A stretch of DNA of 64,000 bases, taken from Actinomycetes bacterium. GTDB taxonomy: Bacteria; Actinomycetota; Acidimicrobiia; Acidimicrobiales; JAJYXR01. Of this stretch, positions 17,901-27,417 are shown piece after piece; the first letter of the stretch is position 1, and every line of letters begins with the position of its first letter. The notes beneath the pieces are model-generated. The model searched no databases. It was not told the DNA's origin and saw only the letters and a program-made list of their open reading frames with translations. The stretch lies in assembly GCA_021801795.1 (NCBI GenBank), contig JAJYXR010000025.1, positions 23,954-87,953 of the forward strand, read 5' to 3'. The position numbers were made by a program, and so were the translations under genes.

Positions 17901-17980
17901 GAGCAACCGAGCAACCGAGCAACTGAGCAACCGAGCAACTGAGCAACTGAGCAACTGAGCAACTGAGCAACTCGGCAACT
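17901..17980 (+). repeat. 8-bp tandem repeat array
   Basis: Ten contiguous 8-bp units, GAGCAACT or GAGCAACC, with the last unit degenerate (CGGCAACT), filling exactly 80 bp directly after the Crp stop. Variation is almost limited to the last base of the unit. The period is not a multiple of 3 and both strands contain stop codons in some frames, so it is non-coding. It separates the Crp gene from the P450 gene. Confidence 0.95.
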
Positions 17981-18130
17981 TAAGGCGCACCGACGCCGCC
18001 TTCCTCGGGACCAGTCGCCAAGAGGACCTCTCGGTTGTCGCCTTCGTGACAGCGGCGCAGTGCCTGTTCCCGCAGGATCGAGGGAGGACCTCGCATTAGG
18101 GGCGAGCCAGCCAAGAGGAAGGGGAAGATC

Positions 18131-19924
18131 ATGAGCGATGCTGCCAAGCCGGAGAACGCAGAGAACGCAGTCAAGGCAGAGGAAGTCCTGACCGAGCTGT
18201 TCTTCACGAAGGAAGGCCGTCAGGACCCTTACCCCAGGTACAAGCTGCTTCGGGAAATGGATCCTGTGCACTTCAGCGAGGCGATTGGCGCACTGGTGCT
18301 GACGAGGTACGACGACGTGGTCGCTGCTACCCGTGACCCACGCCTCGAGCGCGGGTTCGAGCTGACGAGGGAGATCGTCGATCCCTCCTGGCGCAAGCAC
18401 GCCTCCTTGGTGCACCTCTCGAGATCCATGCTGATGGAGGACGGCGAGCGTCACGCTCGCCTTCGTCGTGCAGTATCCCGATCCTTCACGCCTAAGGTCG
18501 TCGCAGCCCTGCGACCTGCGGTAGAGCAGCTCGTCGCCGAGCTCGTGGACCCATTCGTCGCTGCTTCGGGCGGTGACTTCATGGCGGAGGTGGCCTTCCC
18601 GCTGCCGGCTGCAGTGATCGCGGCGTTGCTCGGCGTGCCGCAGGGTGACCTGGCACCTTTTCGCGACTGGGCGACCAAGCTGGTGGCCACCCTCGAACTT
18701 GGCGCGAGCGAGGAAGAGCTGCTCGTGGCCGACGCCGCGGATGCTGCACTTCGTGACTTCTTCGTGGACGTTGTCGCCGCGAAGAGGCGCAACCCCGGAG
18801 ACGACCTGCTCTCGGCGCTTGCGGCAGGGGAGGGTTCGGAAGAAGGGCTCAGTGCTTCGGAGTGCATAGGCATGGCCGTGCAGCTGTTGGTGGCTGGCTT
18901 CGAGACCACCACCAACACCATGGGGAATGCCGTCCTCGCGTTCGCCAAGCAGCCAGAGCAGATCGCACTCTTGCACGAGGATCCGGAGCGCTACCGGGTG
19001 CTTCCGGAGGAGATACTGCGCCACTCCGGATCGGTTCACCTGCTCGGCCGGATCGCCACTGAGGCAACTGTGTTGAACGGCACCGTCGAGGTGCCCGCAG
19101 GACAGCCCGTAGTGGCCTTGCTCGCTGCCGCCAACCGTGATCCCGGGCGATTCCCCGATCCTGATCGCCTCGACTGCCGACGGACCGACGTTCGGCCCAC
19201 CACCTTCGGCGGTGGTCTGCACTACTGCGTGGGTGCTGCGCTTGCACGCCTGGAGCTGGAGTGCTGCTTTGCCCGGCTGCTAGAGCAAGTAGACGGCCTG
19301 GAGGTGACGGGTCCGGTGGAGATGCTCGACCGGCTTACTCTCTTCGGACCGAGGGTGCTCCCGCTAGCGGCTATCTCGCGCAAGAGCGACACCAGGGGAG
19401 GGATGCCTCGAGCTTCGAGTGTAGAGCTGCCGCCAGGGGAGCAGCCCGGCAGCCACGAGGTGATAGCAGAGGGACGGATTGCTCGTCAGTTGGCGGACGC
19501 CAACCCGATCTCGGATGGTCCTTCCCTCCTTCGCATCCGGGGAAGCCTGAAGCGGGCGCGTTTTCTCGCGGGCGCTAGCGAGGATGCTCTCAACCGTCTT
19601 GCGCAGAGCGCGTACGTGGCGGTGTTCAGGCCGGGCGAGATCCTCATGAGCGAAGGCGATGCATCCTCGAACTGCTACCTCCTGGCTGAAGGGGAGGTCG
19701 AGATCCGAAAGTCGGGATCTGTGGTGGCGGTAGTGGGTGCCGACGAGGTGGTGGGCGAGGTCGGAGCGCTCTTCGGCACTGCTCGATCGGCGACGGTGGT
19801 GGCAACCAGCGACGTAGTGGCGTGGTCCCTGAGCAGGGAGCGCCTCTTCGAATTGGGCGAGGAGAACCCAGGGCTGCTCGAGGACATGCGCGCCCAGGCG
19901 GCCTGGCGCGGCTTGCTCGAATAG
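18131..19924 (+). CDS. cytochrome P450 fused to a C-terminal cyclic-nucleotide-binding domain
   Basis: Residues about 20-405 form a soluble bacterial P450: I-helix AGFETTT (255-261, with Glu258-Thr259 as the acid-alcohol pair), the K-helix E294-x-x-R297, and heme loop FGGGLHYC (359-366, Cys366 axial ligand) followed by VGAALARLE. After a polar linker, residues about 480-590 form a cNMP-binding domain: VFRPGEILMSEGDASSNCYLL and the phosphate cassette GEVGALFGTARSAT (Gly542, Glu543, Arg552, Ser553), all ligand residues intact. No electron-transfer domain is attached. Start ATG 18131 has a GGAAGGGG ribosome-binding site. The domain order suggests a monooxygenase allosterically gated or localised by a cyclic nucleotide; that function is inference. 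A cyclase-domain gene lies 180 bp downstream. Confidence 0.9.
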   Translation: MSDAAKPENAENAVKAEEVLTELFFTKEGRQDPYPRYKLLREMDPVHFSEAIGALVLTRYDDVVAATRDPRLERGFELTREIVDPSWRKHASLVHLSRSMLMEDGERHARLRRAVSRSFTPKVVAALRPAVEQLVAELVDPFVAASGGDFMAEVAFPLPAAVIAALLGVPQGDLAPFRDWATKLVATLELGASEEELLVADAADAALRDFFVDVVAAKRRNPGDDLLSALAAGEGSEEGLSASECIGMAVQLLVAGFETTTNTMGNAVLAFAKQPEQIALLHEDPERYRVLPEEILRHSGSVHLLGRIATEATVLNGTVEVPAGQPVVALLAAANRDPGRFPDPDRLDCRRTDVRPTTFGGGLHYCVGAALARLELECCFARLLEQVDGLEVTGPVEMLDRLTLFGPRVLPLAAISRKSDTRGGMPRASSVELPPGEQPGSHEVIAEGRIARQLADANPISDGPSLLRIRGSLKRARFLAGASEDALNRLAQSAYVAVFRPGEILMSEGDASSNCYLLAEGEVEIRKSGSVVAVVGADEVVGEVGALFGTARSATVVATSDVVAWSLSRERLFELGEENPGLLEDMRAQAAWRGLLE

Positions 19925-20104
19925 CTCCGGGAACGGATGTGCCATAGTCCCGACTTCGGGCCTCGATTAGGGTGTATCGATGCATGGCCCGCGGGTCCGC
20001 TTTCGTATACCACGTGGCCTCCTGTCCTTGCGGCTGCTTTAGTCGGGTGAGGCAGGTAGGGAACGCGAGGATCGAGATGTACTGATGCGCGTCGAGGATC
20101 ACTG

Positions 20105-23100
20105 ATGGATCGGCCATCAGCTCACAACCCGGGCGAGGAGACCGGCAGCGGCGGGAAAGCGACCAGGCGCATCGTGGCGGTGCTCTTCACCGACCTCGTG
20201 GGGTCTACGGAGCTCCTGTCGCGGATGGGAGAGGGCGTATCCGAGGAGGTGCGCCGGGAGCTGTTCGAGCTCTCTGCTGAAGCGATCGACCACTGCGGTG
20301 GGACACTGGTGAAGAACCTCGGTGATGGCGTCATGGCGGTCTTCGACGCCACCAGCGCAGCCGTGAAAGCGGCAGTCATGCTCCAGAAGCTGGTCCATAG
20401 GCGGAACCGCTCCGCCAAGGTGCCCATCAACGTCCGGACAGGATGCTCGGCCGGAGAAGCCAACGTCGAGGGCGGCGACTACTTCGGTCTTCCAGTCGTG
20501 GAGGCAGCCCGGCTTTGTGCCCGTGCCGAGGGAGGGCAGGTGCTGGTGTCGGAGTTGGCCCACCAGCTGGGCGTGGCTGGCTCGGGGGTGGACTGGAGGC
20601 TCGTCGGTCCCCTCGAGCTGAAGGGCATCGATGGGCCGCTGAACGTATGGGAGGCGAGCTTCGAGGCGACAGAGGAAGACGCCCCTCCCGCTGGGCTCGT
20701 ACCGCTTCCCCGTCGTCTGGCCCGTCAAATCTCACCCATCTTCGCCGGTAGGGATGCGATCCTCGCTGAGCTGCTAGGTGTGCTGACGAGCTTCGGGAAG
20801 CAGCGGCCAGGAGCTGGCGACCTCGGCGCGCTGTTGGTCTCCGGTGAAGCGGGTGTCGGGAAGACGTCGCTCGTGGTGCAGGCGGCCGCATCACTGAACC
20901 AGCAGGGCTGGGCCGTGGGGTACGGTGCGTGCGACGAGGATCTCGCGGTGCCCTACCAGCCCCTTGGTGAGGTGCTCCTGCCGCTCATGGAGCAGGTTCC
21001 GGATCATCGGTTCCCCCGGGAACTGCTCGAGTCCTGGCTGCGAGGAGAGGCGCGATTCGACGAGCTAGACGGCGGCGCTACGTACCGAAGGCAGCGCTTC
21101 GAAGCGATCGTCACCTTCCTTCGAGCCCTCGGGAGCATCCGACCGGTGATGGTGATCCTGGACGACCTGCATTGGGCCGACGAGGGCACGGTGGCCGTCT
21201 TGCAGCACTTGGTCAGGGCCGTAGAAGTAGGTCCGGTGGCGGTAGTGGGCACCTTCCGGGAAGCAGAGGTGCGCTCTGCCAGCGCTCTCGGGGGCCTTCT
21301 CGCGACGTTGCATCGGGAGGGGCGCGTCGAGCGCTTCCGGCTCGAAGGACTGGACACCGAGGGCGTTCGTGCCTTCATCCGCGACATGGCGGGCCACGAG
21401 CTCGACGCTACGGGCGAGGCTCTGGAGAATCTGCTTGCGGCAGAAACCGGCGGTAATCCGTTCTTCTTGCAGGAGATGCTCCGCCACCTTGCCGAGAGCG
21501 GAGCAATCGTGCGCCACGAGGACGGAAGGTGGCAGGCGAACGAGCTGCTTGGCACCGTGGGCCTTCCGGCAAGCGTGCGGGAGGTCCTGGGCCGACGCGT
21601 AGGGCGGCTCGGCCCGGAGGTCGCCCGAATGCTCGGGGTCGCCTCTGTGGTCGGCCGGGACTTCTCCCTGCCCATCGTTTCCGCGGTCATGAACACTACC
21701 GTCGAGGATTGCCTGGAGCTCTGCGAGGCTGCGATGGCATCGGGACTGCTCGTAGAGCGGGACGAGGGCAGGTTCGCGTTCTCTCACGCTCTCGTCGAGC
21801 ATGTCTGTTACGAGGAGCTGAGCCGGAGTCGCAGGGCGGTTTTGCACCAGAAGGTGGCCGAGGCGCTCGAGGCTGGCGTCGAGGGCGAGCCAGCTCGCGC
21901 CAGCACCCTGGCGAGACACTGGTCGTGCGCCCCAGCGTCGCATGTTGGCGAGGCGGTGGTCCGCTACGCACTCTTGGCTGGGGACGAGGCACTGGCGGCT
22001 TCGGCACCGGAGGAGGCGATCAGGTGGTTCGACCAGGCGCTAGAGCGGCTGGACGAGACTCCTTACGGGCAGCTCGACTCGGACTTTCGTCTGCGGGCGC
22101 GTGCATGGGCCATCGCCGGGAAGGGCCAGGCGCAGCACTTCCTCGGCTCTCCGAGCTACCTCGCACTGCTGGAGGAGGCGGCGGCGATTGGCGAAGATCT
22201 GGGCGACAGGGATCTGCTGGTGCGGGTGGCGCTGGCTGCTACGCGGACCGTCGCCACGCACATAGGCCGTGGGTGGCCGAAGGTGCTGTCGTGGTTGGAG
22301 CAGGCAGCGAGGGCGACGGATGGGGAGCGCTCTGCTCGGCGTGCGAAGGTGCTTGCATGCTACGCGAGCGAGCTTTACTGGGTGGACCTCGATCATGCGG
22401 CCGAGGTCGCCCGGCAGGCCCTCGGGTTGCTTCCCGAGATCTCGGATCCCGAGACACAGGGTTTCGTGGCCAGGGCGGCGGCCGTGTCGCTGCGCGGCCC
22501 AGAATCCTGGAGGGATCATCGCGAGTGCGTGGAGGTCCTCGAAGAGGTGGCTGCCACTACCGGGAGTGTGCCTATCCAGATATCTGCCGCAGCAGAGAGG
22601 TGTTTCCAGGATTGCCTCCGGTGTCGTCCCGAGTGGCTCATCGGCCTGAAGAGGCAGGAGACCGAGCGCACCGACTGGCCAGCCGTCTACCGCTGGCTGT
22701 TGTTCCTAGGCGTTGTGGTCGGCGCGTACGTCCAGGGCGACCTGGAGCGTGCAGAGCTGCTCGCGGAGGAGGGGCTGCGCCTAGGCCAGGAGTCCGGCGA
22801 GCCCGAAGCCTTCGCCTTCTACGTAGCGATGCTGGGGCTGGTCCGCCAGGCACAGGGGCGCTTGTCCGAGGTGGCCGGCTGGCTTGCCGAGACGCGTGAT
22901 GCGATGCCCGCCATACCTGCCTACCGCTGCGCATACGCCTTGGCACTCGTGTCATCGGGAGACGAGGAAGGAGCACGTCGGGAGATCTCAGGTGAGATAG
23001 CCACTGGGGCGCCGAACTTCAGGCGGGATGTCGTCTGGACCAGCACGATGGCACTCTTCTCCGAGGTCTGTGTCGAGCTGGCGAGGAACGACAAGGCTCT

Positions 23101-23464
23101 TAGGACCCTGCTCCTCGCCACGGCCGATCAGTTGAAGCCCTTCGCTGGCGAGCTTCCTTACAACGGGGTGACCATCTACGAGGTGGTGGACTTCTCGGTC
23201 GGACGTTTGCTTCACGCGGCCGGCCAGCTGGACGAAGCGGTTTCCTGGCTGTCGCGTGCTCGCGAGCTCATGGCCGGAATCGGCGCCAAGTACTTCCAAG
23301 CAAGAGCAGAAGTGGCGCTGGCCGAGTGCCTCGCTGATCGCAATGGTCCAGAGGATGCTGCACGCGCCCGGACGTTGGCCACGGCAGCGGCGACCTATGC
23401 TAGGTCCGGTGGCTACGGTGCCGTAGAGCGCGACGCTCTCGCGCTGCTGGCCAAGCTGGGCTGA
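20105..23464 (+). CDS. class III adenylate/guanylate cyclase domain - STAND-type ATPase - helical repeat protein
   Basis: A 1119-residue multidomain protein. Residues about 20-185 are a class III nucleotide cyclase: metal aspartates Asp30 (LFTDLVGST) and Asp74 (LGDGVMAVF), purine-selecting Lys70 and Asp125 as in adenylate cyclases, and Arg136; the usual transition-state Asn is Val132 (PVVEAAR), so activity is uncertain. Residues about 215-600 are an AAA/STAND ATPase with Walker A GEAGVGKT (247-254) and Walker B VILDDLHWAD (Asp353-Asp354). The remaining 500 residues are alpha-helical, TPR-like. Such proteins are thought to couple ligand or partner sensing to cNMP output. ATG 20105 is preceded by a weak ribosome-binding sequence. 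Its position beside two cNMP-binding proteins is notable. Confidence 0.88.
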   Translation: MDRPSAHNPGEETGSGGKATRRIVAVLFTDLVGSTELLSRMGEGVSEEVRRELFELSAEAIDHCGGTLVKNLGDGVMAVFDATSAAVKAAVMLQKLVHRRNRSAKVPINVRTGCSAGEANVEGGDYFGLPVVEAARLCARAEGGQVLVSELAHQLGVAGSGVDWRLVGPLELKGIDGPLNVWEASFEATEEDAPPAGLVPLPRRLARQISPIFAGRDAILAELLGVLTSFGKQRPGAGDLGALLVSGEAGVGKTSLVVQAAASLNQQGWAVGYGACDEDLAVPYQPLGEVLLPLMEQVPDHRFPRELLESWLRGEARFDELDGGATYRRQRFEAIVTFLRALGSIRPVMVILDDLHWADEGTVAVLQHLVRAVEVGPVAVVGTFREAEVRSASALGGLLATLHREGRVERFRLEGLDTEGVRAFIRDMAGHELDATGEALENLLAAETGGNPFFLQEMLRHLAESGAIVRHEDGRWQANELLGTVGLPASVREVLGRRVGRLGPEVARMLGVASVVGRDFSLPIVSAVMNTTVEDCLELCEAAMASGLLVERDEGRFAFSHALVEHVCYEELSRSRRAVLHQKVAEALEAGVEGEPARASTLARHWSCAPASHVGEAVVRYALLAGDEALAASAPEEAIRWFDQALERLDETPYGQLDSDFRLRARAWAIAGKGQAQHFLGSPSYLALLEEAAAIGEDLGDRDLLVRVALAATRTVATHIGRGWPKVLSWLEQAARATDGERSARRAKVLACYASELYWVDLDHAAEVARQALGLLPEISDPETQGFVARAAAVSLRGPESWRDHRECVEVLEEVAATTGSVPIQISAAAERCFQDCLRCRPEWLIGLKRQETERTDWPAVYRWLLFLGVVVGAYVQGDLERAELLAEEGLRLGQESGEPEAFAFYVAMLGLVRQAQGRLSEVAGWLAETRDAMPAIPAYRCAYALALVSSGDEEGARREISGEIATGAPNFRRDVVWTSTMALFSEVCVELARNDKALRTLLLATADQLKPFAGELPYNGVTIYEVVDFSVGRLLHAAGQLDEAVSWLSRARELMAGIGAKYFQARAEVALAECLADRNGPEDAARARTLATAAATYARSGGYGAVERDALALLAKLG

Positions 23465-23486
23465 GCGAGCCGGAAGCGGCTTGCTC
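23463..23486 (+). terminator. hairpin at the end of the cyclase gene
   Basis: GAGCGAGCC (23463-23471) pairs with GGCTTGCTC (23478-23486) with one G-T wobble and a 6-nt loop. It overlaps the stop codon and lies between convergent genes. No T-run follows, so termination is only suggested. Confidence 0.35.
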
Positions 23487-23560
23487 CAATCCGTCACGCG
23501 GACCAAGCGCCACGTGTACATTGGCCCGGCTCAAGCCAACGCGTCGCTGGGTATGTCTGG

Positions 23561-24433
23561 TCAGGCCAGGTCGCGCCTATAGACGAAGTAGACCCGCCCG
23601 ACCCGTCCGCCCACTCGCGCGTATGGGACGACGGGGGACACCCATAGCACCTCGGCGCGCTCGTAGCCTTTCTCCCTCATCAGGTGGAGAGCACGCATCA
23701 GGGCCGCGGACCCCGCGCCCTTCCCGAGCAGGTCGGGCCTGACCGCGACCGGTCCGAGGGTTCCCTTCCGGTTCACGTCGTAGGCACAGAATGCCCGGTA
23801 GCTTTCGTCGCCCTCTGGCTCGCGGGTGACCACCAGGGTTCCGCCGGCCAGTGCCCGGAGCACCTCCAGTCTCCAGTCCGGCCAGTGGCGTGCCATCCAG
23901 GCGGACATGGCCTCATGCTCCTCATGGCTGGCCACCTCGGCACCGCCTGGGTCAGGGGGCAGCGCGGCCAGGTCCACGTCCATGTTGAAGTTCGCCTCCT
24001 CGCGGCGGTAGTGGTGGCGCTCGAGGAGGCAGAGCATGGAGGTCTCCCTCACGTCCACCCCTGGATACAGGAAGTAAGGAGCGTCCGCGCCTACGGTGAC
24101 GCGCTTGGCGCCCCGGCTGGCCAGGCTGGCCTCCGCCTGGAGCAGGAGCCGGTGGCCCAGACCCTCGCCCCGCCTGGCGGGGTCTACGCAGAGGAGCTTC
24201 ACGAAGCCCTCCCGGGCGTCTGCCTCGGTGGCCACCACGCCGATGGAGGGATCCCCCTGTACGAGAGCCGGCCTGTCGGGAGCGAAGAGCGCGTCCTCGA
24301 GCTCCCGCCCGTCGGGGGGATCGGCGAGCGAGCGGGCTGCCAGGCGAGCCAGTGCGGGGAGGTCATCGCGCGTCAGCTCCCTGGTCAGCCCCAGCTCAGA
24401 GGCAGCGTCACCGGGAATCTCCTGGCTTGGCAC
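23561..24433 (-). CDS. tandem GNAT acetyltransferase
   Basis: A 290-residue protein with two GNAT domains. The first contains KLLCVDPARRGEGLGHRLL, the second GPVAVRPDLLGKGAGSAALM; both are the acetyl-CoA pyrophosphate loop (Q/R-x-x-G-x-G/A). Duplicated-GNAT proteins of this size occur in actinobacteria, for example in mycothiol synthase, but the rest of this sequence does not let me assign MshD or any substrate. It is transcribed convergently with the cyclase gene and divergently from guaB3. The reverse-strand start at 24433 is the first ATG of the frame. Confidence 0.8.
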   Translation of the reverse strand: MPSQEIPGDAASELGLTRELTRDDLPALARLAARSLADPPDGRELEDALFAPDRPALVQGDPSIGVVATEADAREGFVKLLCVDPARRGEGLGHRLLLQAEASLASRGAKRVTVGADAPYFLYPGVDVRETSMLCLLERHHYRREEANFNMDVDLAALPPDPGGAEVASHEEHEAMSAWMARHWPDWRLEVLRALAGGTLVVTREPEGDESYRAFCAYDVNRKGTLGPVAVRPDLLGKGAGSAALMRALHLMREKGYERAEVLWVSPVVPYARVGGRVGRVYFVYRRDLA

Positions 24434-24550
24434 ACCCAGACGGTATCTTAGGTACAGGCCGACGGGCGCGGCACCGACCGTAGGGTCTCGCGACTGCGAG
24501 AGCTTGCGGCAGCTGGGCAGTGATGCATTGGGTATCTAGGGAGGAAAAAG

Positions 24551-25714
24551 GTGGCTGAGATCGAGATCGGCATCTACAAGTCGGGTCGCAGGGCCTACGG
24601 GTTCGACGACATAGCCATCGTGCCCTCCAGGCGCACCCGGGATCCCGAGGATGTCGACATCACCTGGGAGATCGACGCCTTCAGCTTCGACCTCCCGCTG
24701 ATGGCCGCGGGGATGGACGGGGTGACCAGCCCACGCAGTGCCATTGAGATAGGTCGCCTCGGAGGGGTCGGGGTGCTGAACCTCGAAGGCCTCTGGACCC
24801 GGTACGAGGACCCCCTGCCGCTATTCGAGGAGATCGCTCTCCTGCCTGACGACAAGGCGACTGCCCGGATGCAGCAGATGTACTCCGAGCCGGTACGTCC
24901 CGAGCTGGTCACCGAGCGCATACGGGAGATAAAGGCAGCCGGCGTGACTTCCTGCGCGTCGGTGACCCCACAGCGAACCACCGAGCTCGCTCCGGCGATC
25001 CTCGCGGGCGAGCTCGACATCCTGGTGATACAGGGAACGGTGGTGTCGGCCGAGCACGTCTCGAAGACGGTCGAGCCGCTCAACCTGAAGCGCTTCATCC
25101 GTGAGTTCGACCTCCCGGTGATAGTGGGAGGATGCGCCTCCTACCAGGCGGGGCTCCACCTCATGCGGACCGGCGCAGTGGGAGTCCTGGTGGGTGTGGG
25201 CCCTGGGAACGCGTGCACCACACGAGGAGTGCTCGGCATCGGTGTTCCCCAGGCCACCGCCATAGCCGACGTGGCCGGGGCACGGATGCGCCACCTGGAC
25301 GAGACCGGTGTGTACGTACACGTGATCGCCGACGGCGGGATGAGCCGGGGCGGCGATATAGCGAAGGCGATCGCCTGCGGTGCTGACGCGGTGATGCTCG
25401 GCTCGCCGCTGTCGAGTGCCACGGAGGCCCCCTGCCCCGGCTTCCACTGGGGCATGGCCACCTTCCACCCGACCCTCCCGCGCGGAGCCCGAGTCCGTAC
25501 TGGCATCAGGGGGAGCCTCGAGCAGATCATCGCCGGCCCTGCCCACGAGAACGACGGGCGCATGAACCTCTTCGGCGCCCTGCGGACCGCTATGGCCACC
25601 TGCGGGTATGCCACGGTGAAGGAGTTCCAGAAGGCCGAGGTCATGGTGGCTCCAGCCCTCCAGACCGAGGGGAAGGCACTCCAGCGCGCCCAGAATGTGG
25701 GGATGGGTCACTGA
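24551..25714 (+). CDS. guaB3: GuaB3-family IMP dehydrogenase-related protein
   Basis: A (beta/alpha)8 enzyme of the IMPDH/GMP reductase superfamily, 387 residues and without CBS domains. The catalytic-cysteine loop reads [13 protein letters not shown] (Cys222), and [22 protein letters not shown] carries the phosphate-binding turn. The IMPDH flap Arg-Tyr motif is not evident. The shorter length and the [21 protein letters not shown]-terminus identify the GuaB3 group found beside guaB/guaA in actinobacteria. Reported activities for the group differ, so whether it makes XMP or reduces GMP is open. GGGAGGAAAAAGG precedes the GTG start. guaA follows, supporting a guanine-nucleotide role. Confidence 0.88.
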   Translation: MAEIEIGIYKSGRRAYGFDDIAIVPSRRTRDPEDVDITWEIDAFSFDLPLMAAGMDGVTSPRSAIEIGRLGGVGVLNLEGLWTRYEDPLPLFEEIALLPDDKATARMQQMYSEPVRPELVTERIREIKAAGVTSCASVTPQRTTELAPAILAGELDILVIQGTVVSAEHVSKTVEPLNLKRFIREFDLPVIVGGCASYQAGLHLMRTGAVGVLVGVGPGNACTTRGVLGIGVPQATAIADVAGARMRHLDETGVYVHVIADGGMSRGGDIAKAIACGADAVMLGSPLSSATEAPCPGFHWGMATFHPTLPRGARVRTGIRGSLEQIIAGPAHENDGRMNLFGALRTAMATCGYATVKEFQKAEVMVAPALQTEGKALQRAQNVGMGH

Positions 25715-25848
25715 ATCCCTCCGATGATCCTGCATCCGGCCATCACGCCGAGGGCGGCTACCCCGGGGTCTCCCGCTCGGCAGGACATGGCGCCCTTCCA
25801 GCCGATCCAGCTTCCGGTCCAGCTCCCGGTCCAGCCGATCCAGCCGGG

Positions 25849-27417
25849 GTGGTCGGCCCGGACGTAGACACCGTCGTCGTAGTCGACTTCGGCGCCCAGT
25901 ACGCCCAGCTCATCGCCCGAAGGGTTCGCCAGGCCCGTGTCTACTCGGAGATAGTCCCACACGACGTCTCGGCTGAGGGGCTTCTCGCCCTCCGGCCAAA
26001 GGGCATCATCCTCTCCGGCGGTCCCGAGTCCGTCTACTCGGACTGGGCGCCGACCCTGGACAAGGCCATATACGAAGCCGGCATCCCGGTTCTCGGGATC
26101 TGCTACGGGGCCCAGCTCATGGCCAGTCAGCTCGGTGGCAGGGTCGCCCGGACCGGTCGAGCGGAGTACGGGCGGGCGCAGCTAACCCTCGGGGCCCCCT
26201 CCCCACTCACGGCCGACTGGCCGGCACCGACGAGACACCTGGGGGCGGACTACGACGCAGATGTGTGGATGAGCCACGCCGACTCGATCACCGAGGTCCC
26301 CCCCGGCTTCGTGGCGAGCGCCTCCACGCCGGATGCCCCTGTCGCTGCCATGCATGACGCGGAGCGCTCACTCTACGCGGTGCAGTTCCACCCCGAGGTC
26401 GTCCACACCGAGCATGGCCAGAGCCTCATCGAGAGGTTCCTATTCGATGTCTGCATGGCCAGGCCGACCTGGACCCACACGAACATCATCGAGGCTGGCG
26501 TGGCGGCCGTGCGCTCCCAGGTGGGATCTGCCAGGGTGCTCTGCGCGCTCTCGGGCGGGGTGGACTCCGCGGTAGCGGCAGCGCTCGTGCATCGAGCCAT
26601 CGGGGACCAGCTCACCTGCGTGTTCGTGGACACCGGCCTCATGCGTGCTGGGGAGGGCGATCAGGTGGAGGAGACCTTCCGCCGCCAGTTCCAGGTCGAT
26701 CTAGTCCATGTGAAGGCCGCCGACCGCTTCTTCGGGGTGCTCTCGGGCATAACCGACCCGGAGGAGAAGAGGAAGGCCATAGGGGCGACCTTCATAAGGG
26801 TATTCGAGGAGGTGGCGAGGGAGGTGGAGGACGCCAGGTACCTGGTCCAGGGCACCCTGTATCCCGACGTGGTGGAGTCCGGGACGAAGGACGCTGCCAC
26901 GATCAAGTCCCACCATAACGTCGGCGGCCTGCCCGAGGACATGGCCTTCGAGCTGGTAGAACCCCTGAGGCTTCTCTTCAAGGATGAGGTGCGGGCACTC
27001 GGCGAGGAGCTGGGACTGCCCGAGGAGATCGTGTGGCGCCAGCCCTTCCCCGGCCCGGGCCTGGCGGTGCGCATCGTCGGCGAGGTGACCGAGGAGCGCG
27101 TCGCCATACTCAGGGCAGCCGACGCGATAGTCATGGAAGAGATCCGCATGGCGGGGCTCCAGCGCGACATATGGCAGAGCTTCGCGGTGCTTCCCGCCGT
27201 GCGCAGCGTGGGGGTGATGGGGGACGGCCGCACATACGCCTACCCGATCGTCATCCGTGCGGTCACCTCGGAGGACGCCATGACGGCTGACTGGGCGCGG
27301 CTGCCTTACGACCTGCTGGAGAGGCTGTCGAACCGGATCATTAACGAGGTGGATGGGGTGAACAGGGTGGCTCTCGACATCACCTCGAAGCCTCCCGGCA
27401 CCATCGAGTGGGAATGA
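25849..27417 (+). CDS. guaA: GMP synthase (glutamine-hydrolysing)
   Basis: GuaA aminates XMP to GMP. The N-terminal class I glutaminase has [19 protein letters not shown], the nucleophile loop GICYGAQLM (Cys about residue 85) and the [11 protein letters not shown]is/Glu pair. The ATP pyrophosphatase P-loop is [14 protein letters not shown] and the C-terminal dimerisation domain ends [13 protein letters not shown], the near-invariant GuaA terminus. At 522 residues the length is normal. GTG 25849 is the start that begins the fold; no good ribosome-binding site precedes it, and the 134-bp gap after guaB3 contains degenerate CCGGTCCAG repeats. The end overlaps the helicase gene. Confidence 0.96.
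   Translation: MVGPDVDTVVVVDFGAQYAQLIARRVRQARVYSEIVPHDVSAEGLLALRPKGIILSGGPESVYSDWAPTLDKAIYEAGIPVLGICYGAQLMASQLGGRVARTGRAEYGRAQLTLGAPSPLTADWPAPTRHLGADYDADVWMSHADSITEVPPGFVASASTPDAPVAAMHDAERSLYAVQFHPEVVHTEHGQSLIERFLFDVCMARPTWTHTNIIEAGVAAVRSQVGSARVLCALSGGVDSAVAAALVHRAIGDQLTCVFVDTGLMRAGEGDQVEETFRRQFQVDLVHVKAADRFFGVLSGITDPEEKRKAIGATFIRVFEEVAREVEDARYLVQGTLYPDVVESGTKDAATIKSHHNVGGLPEDMAFELVEPLRLLFKDEVRALGEELGLPEEIVWRQPFPGPGLAVRIVGEVTEERVAILRAADAIVMEEIRMAGLQRDIWQSFAVLPAVRSVGVMGDGRTYAYPIVIRAVTSEDAMTADWARLPYDLLERLSNRIINEVDGVNRVALDITSKPPGTIEWE

Noticed and set aside
17901..17980. Possible CRISPR array
   Set aside because: Units are 8 bp and directly contiguous with no spacers. The same applies to the 16-, 20- and 25-bp arrays at 39507, 36281 and 58803.
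17981..18130. Crp binding site before the P450 gene
   Set aside because: No TGTGA-N6-TCACA-like palindrome was found; only a poor GTGAC half site is present.
21529..22899. A 456-codon plus-strand frame
   Set aside because: A second frame within the cyclase/STAND gene; Gly/Arg/Ala-rich and without motifs.
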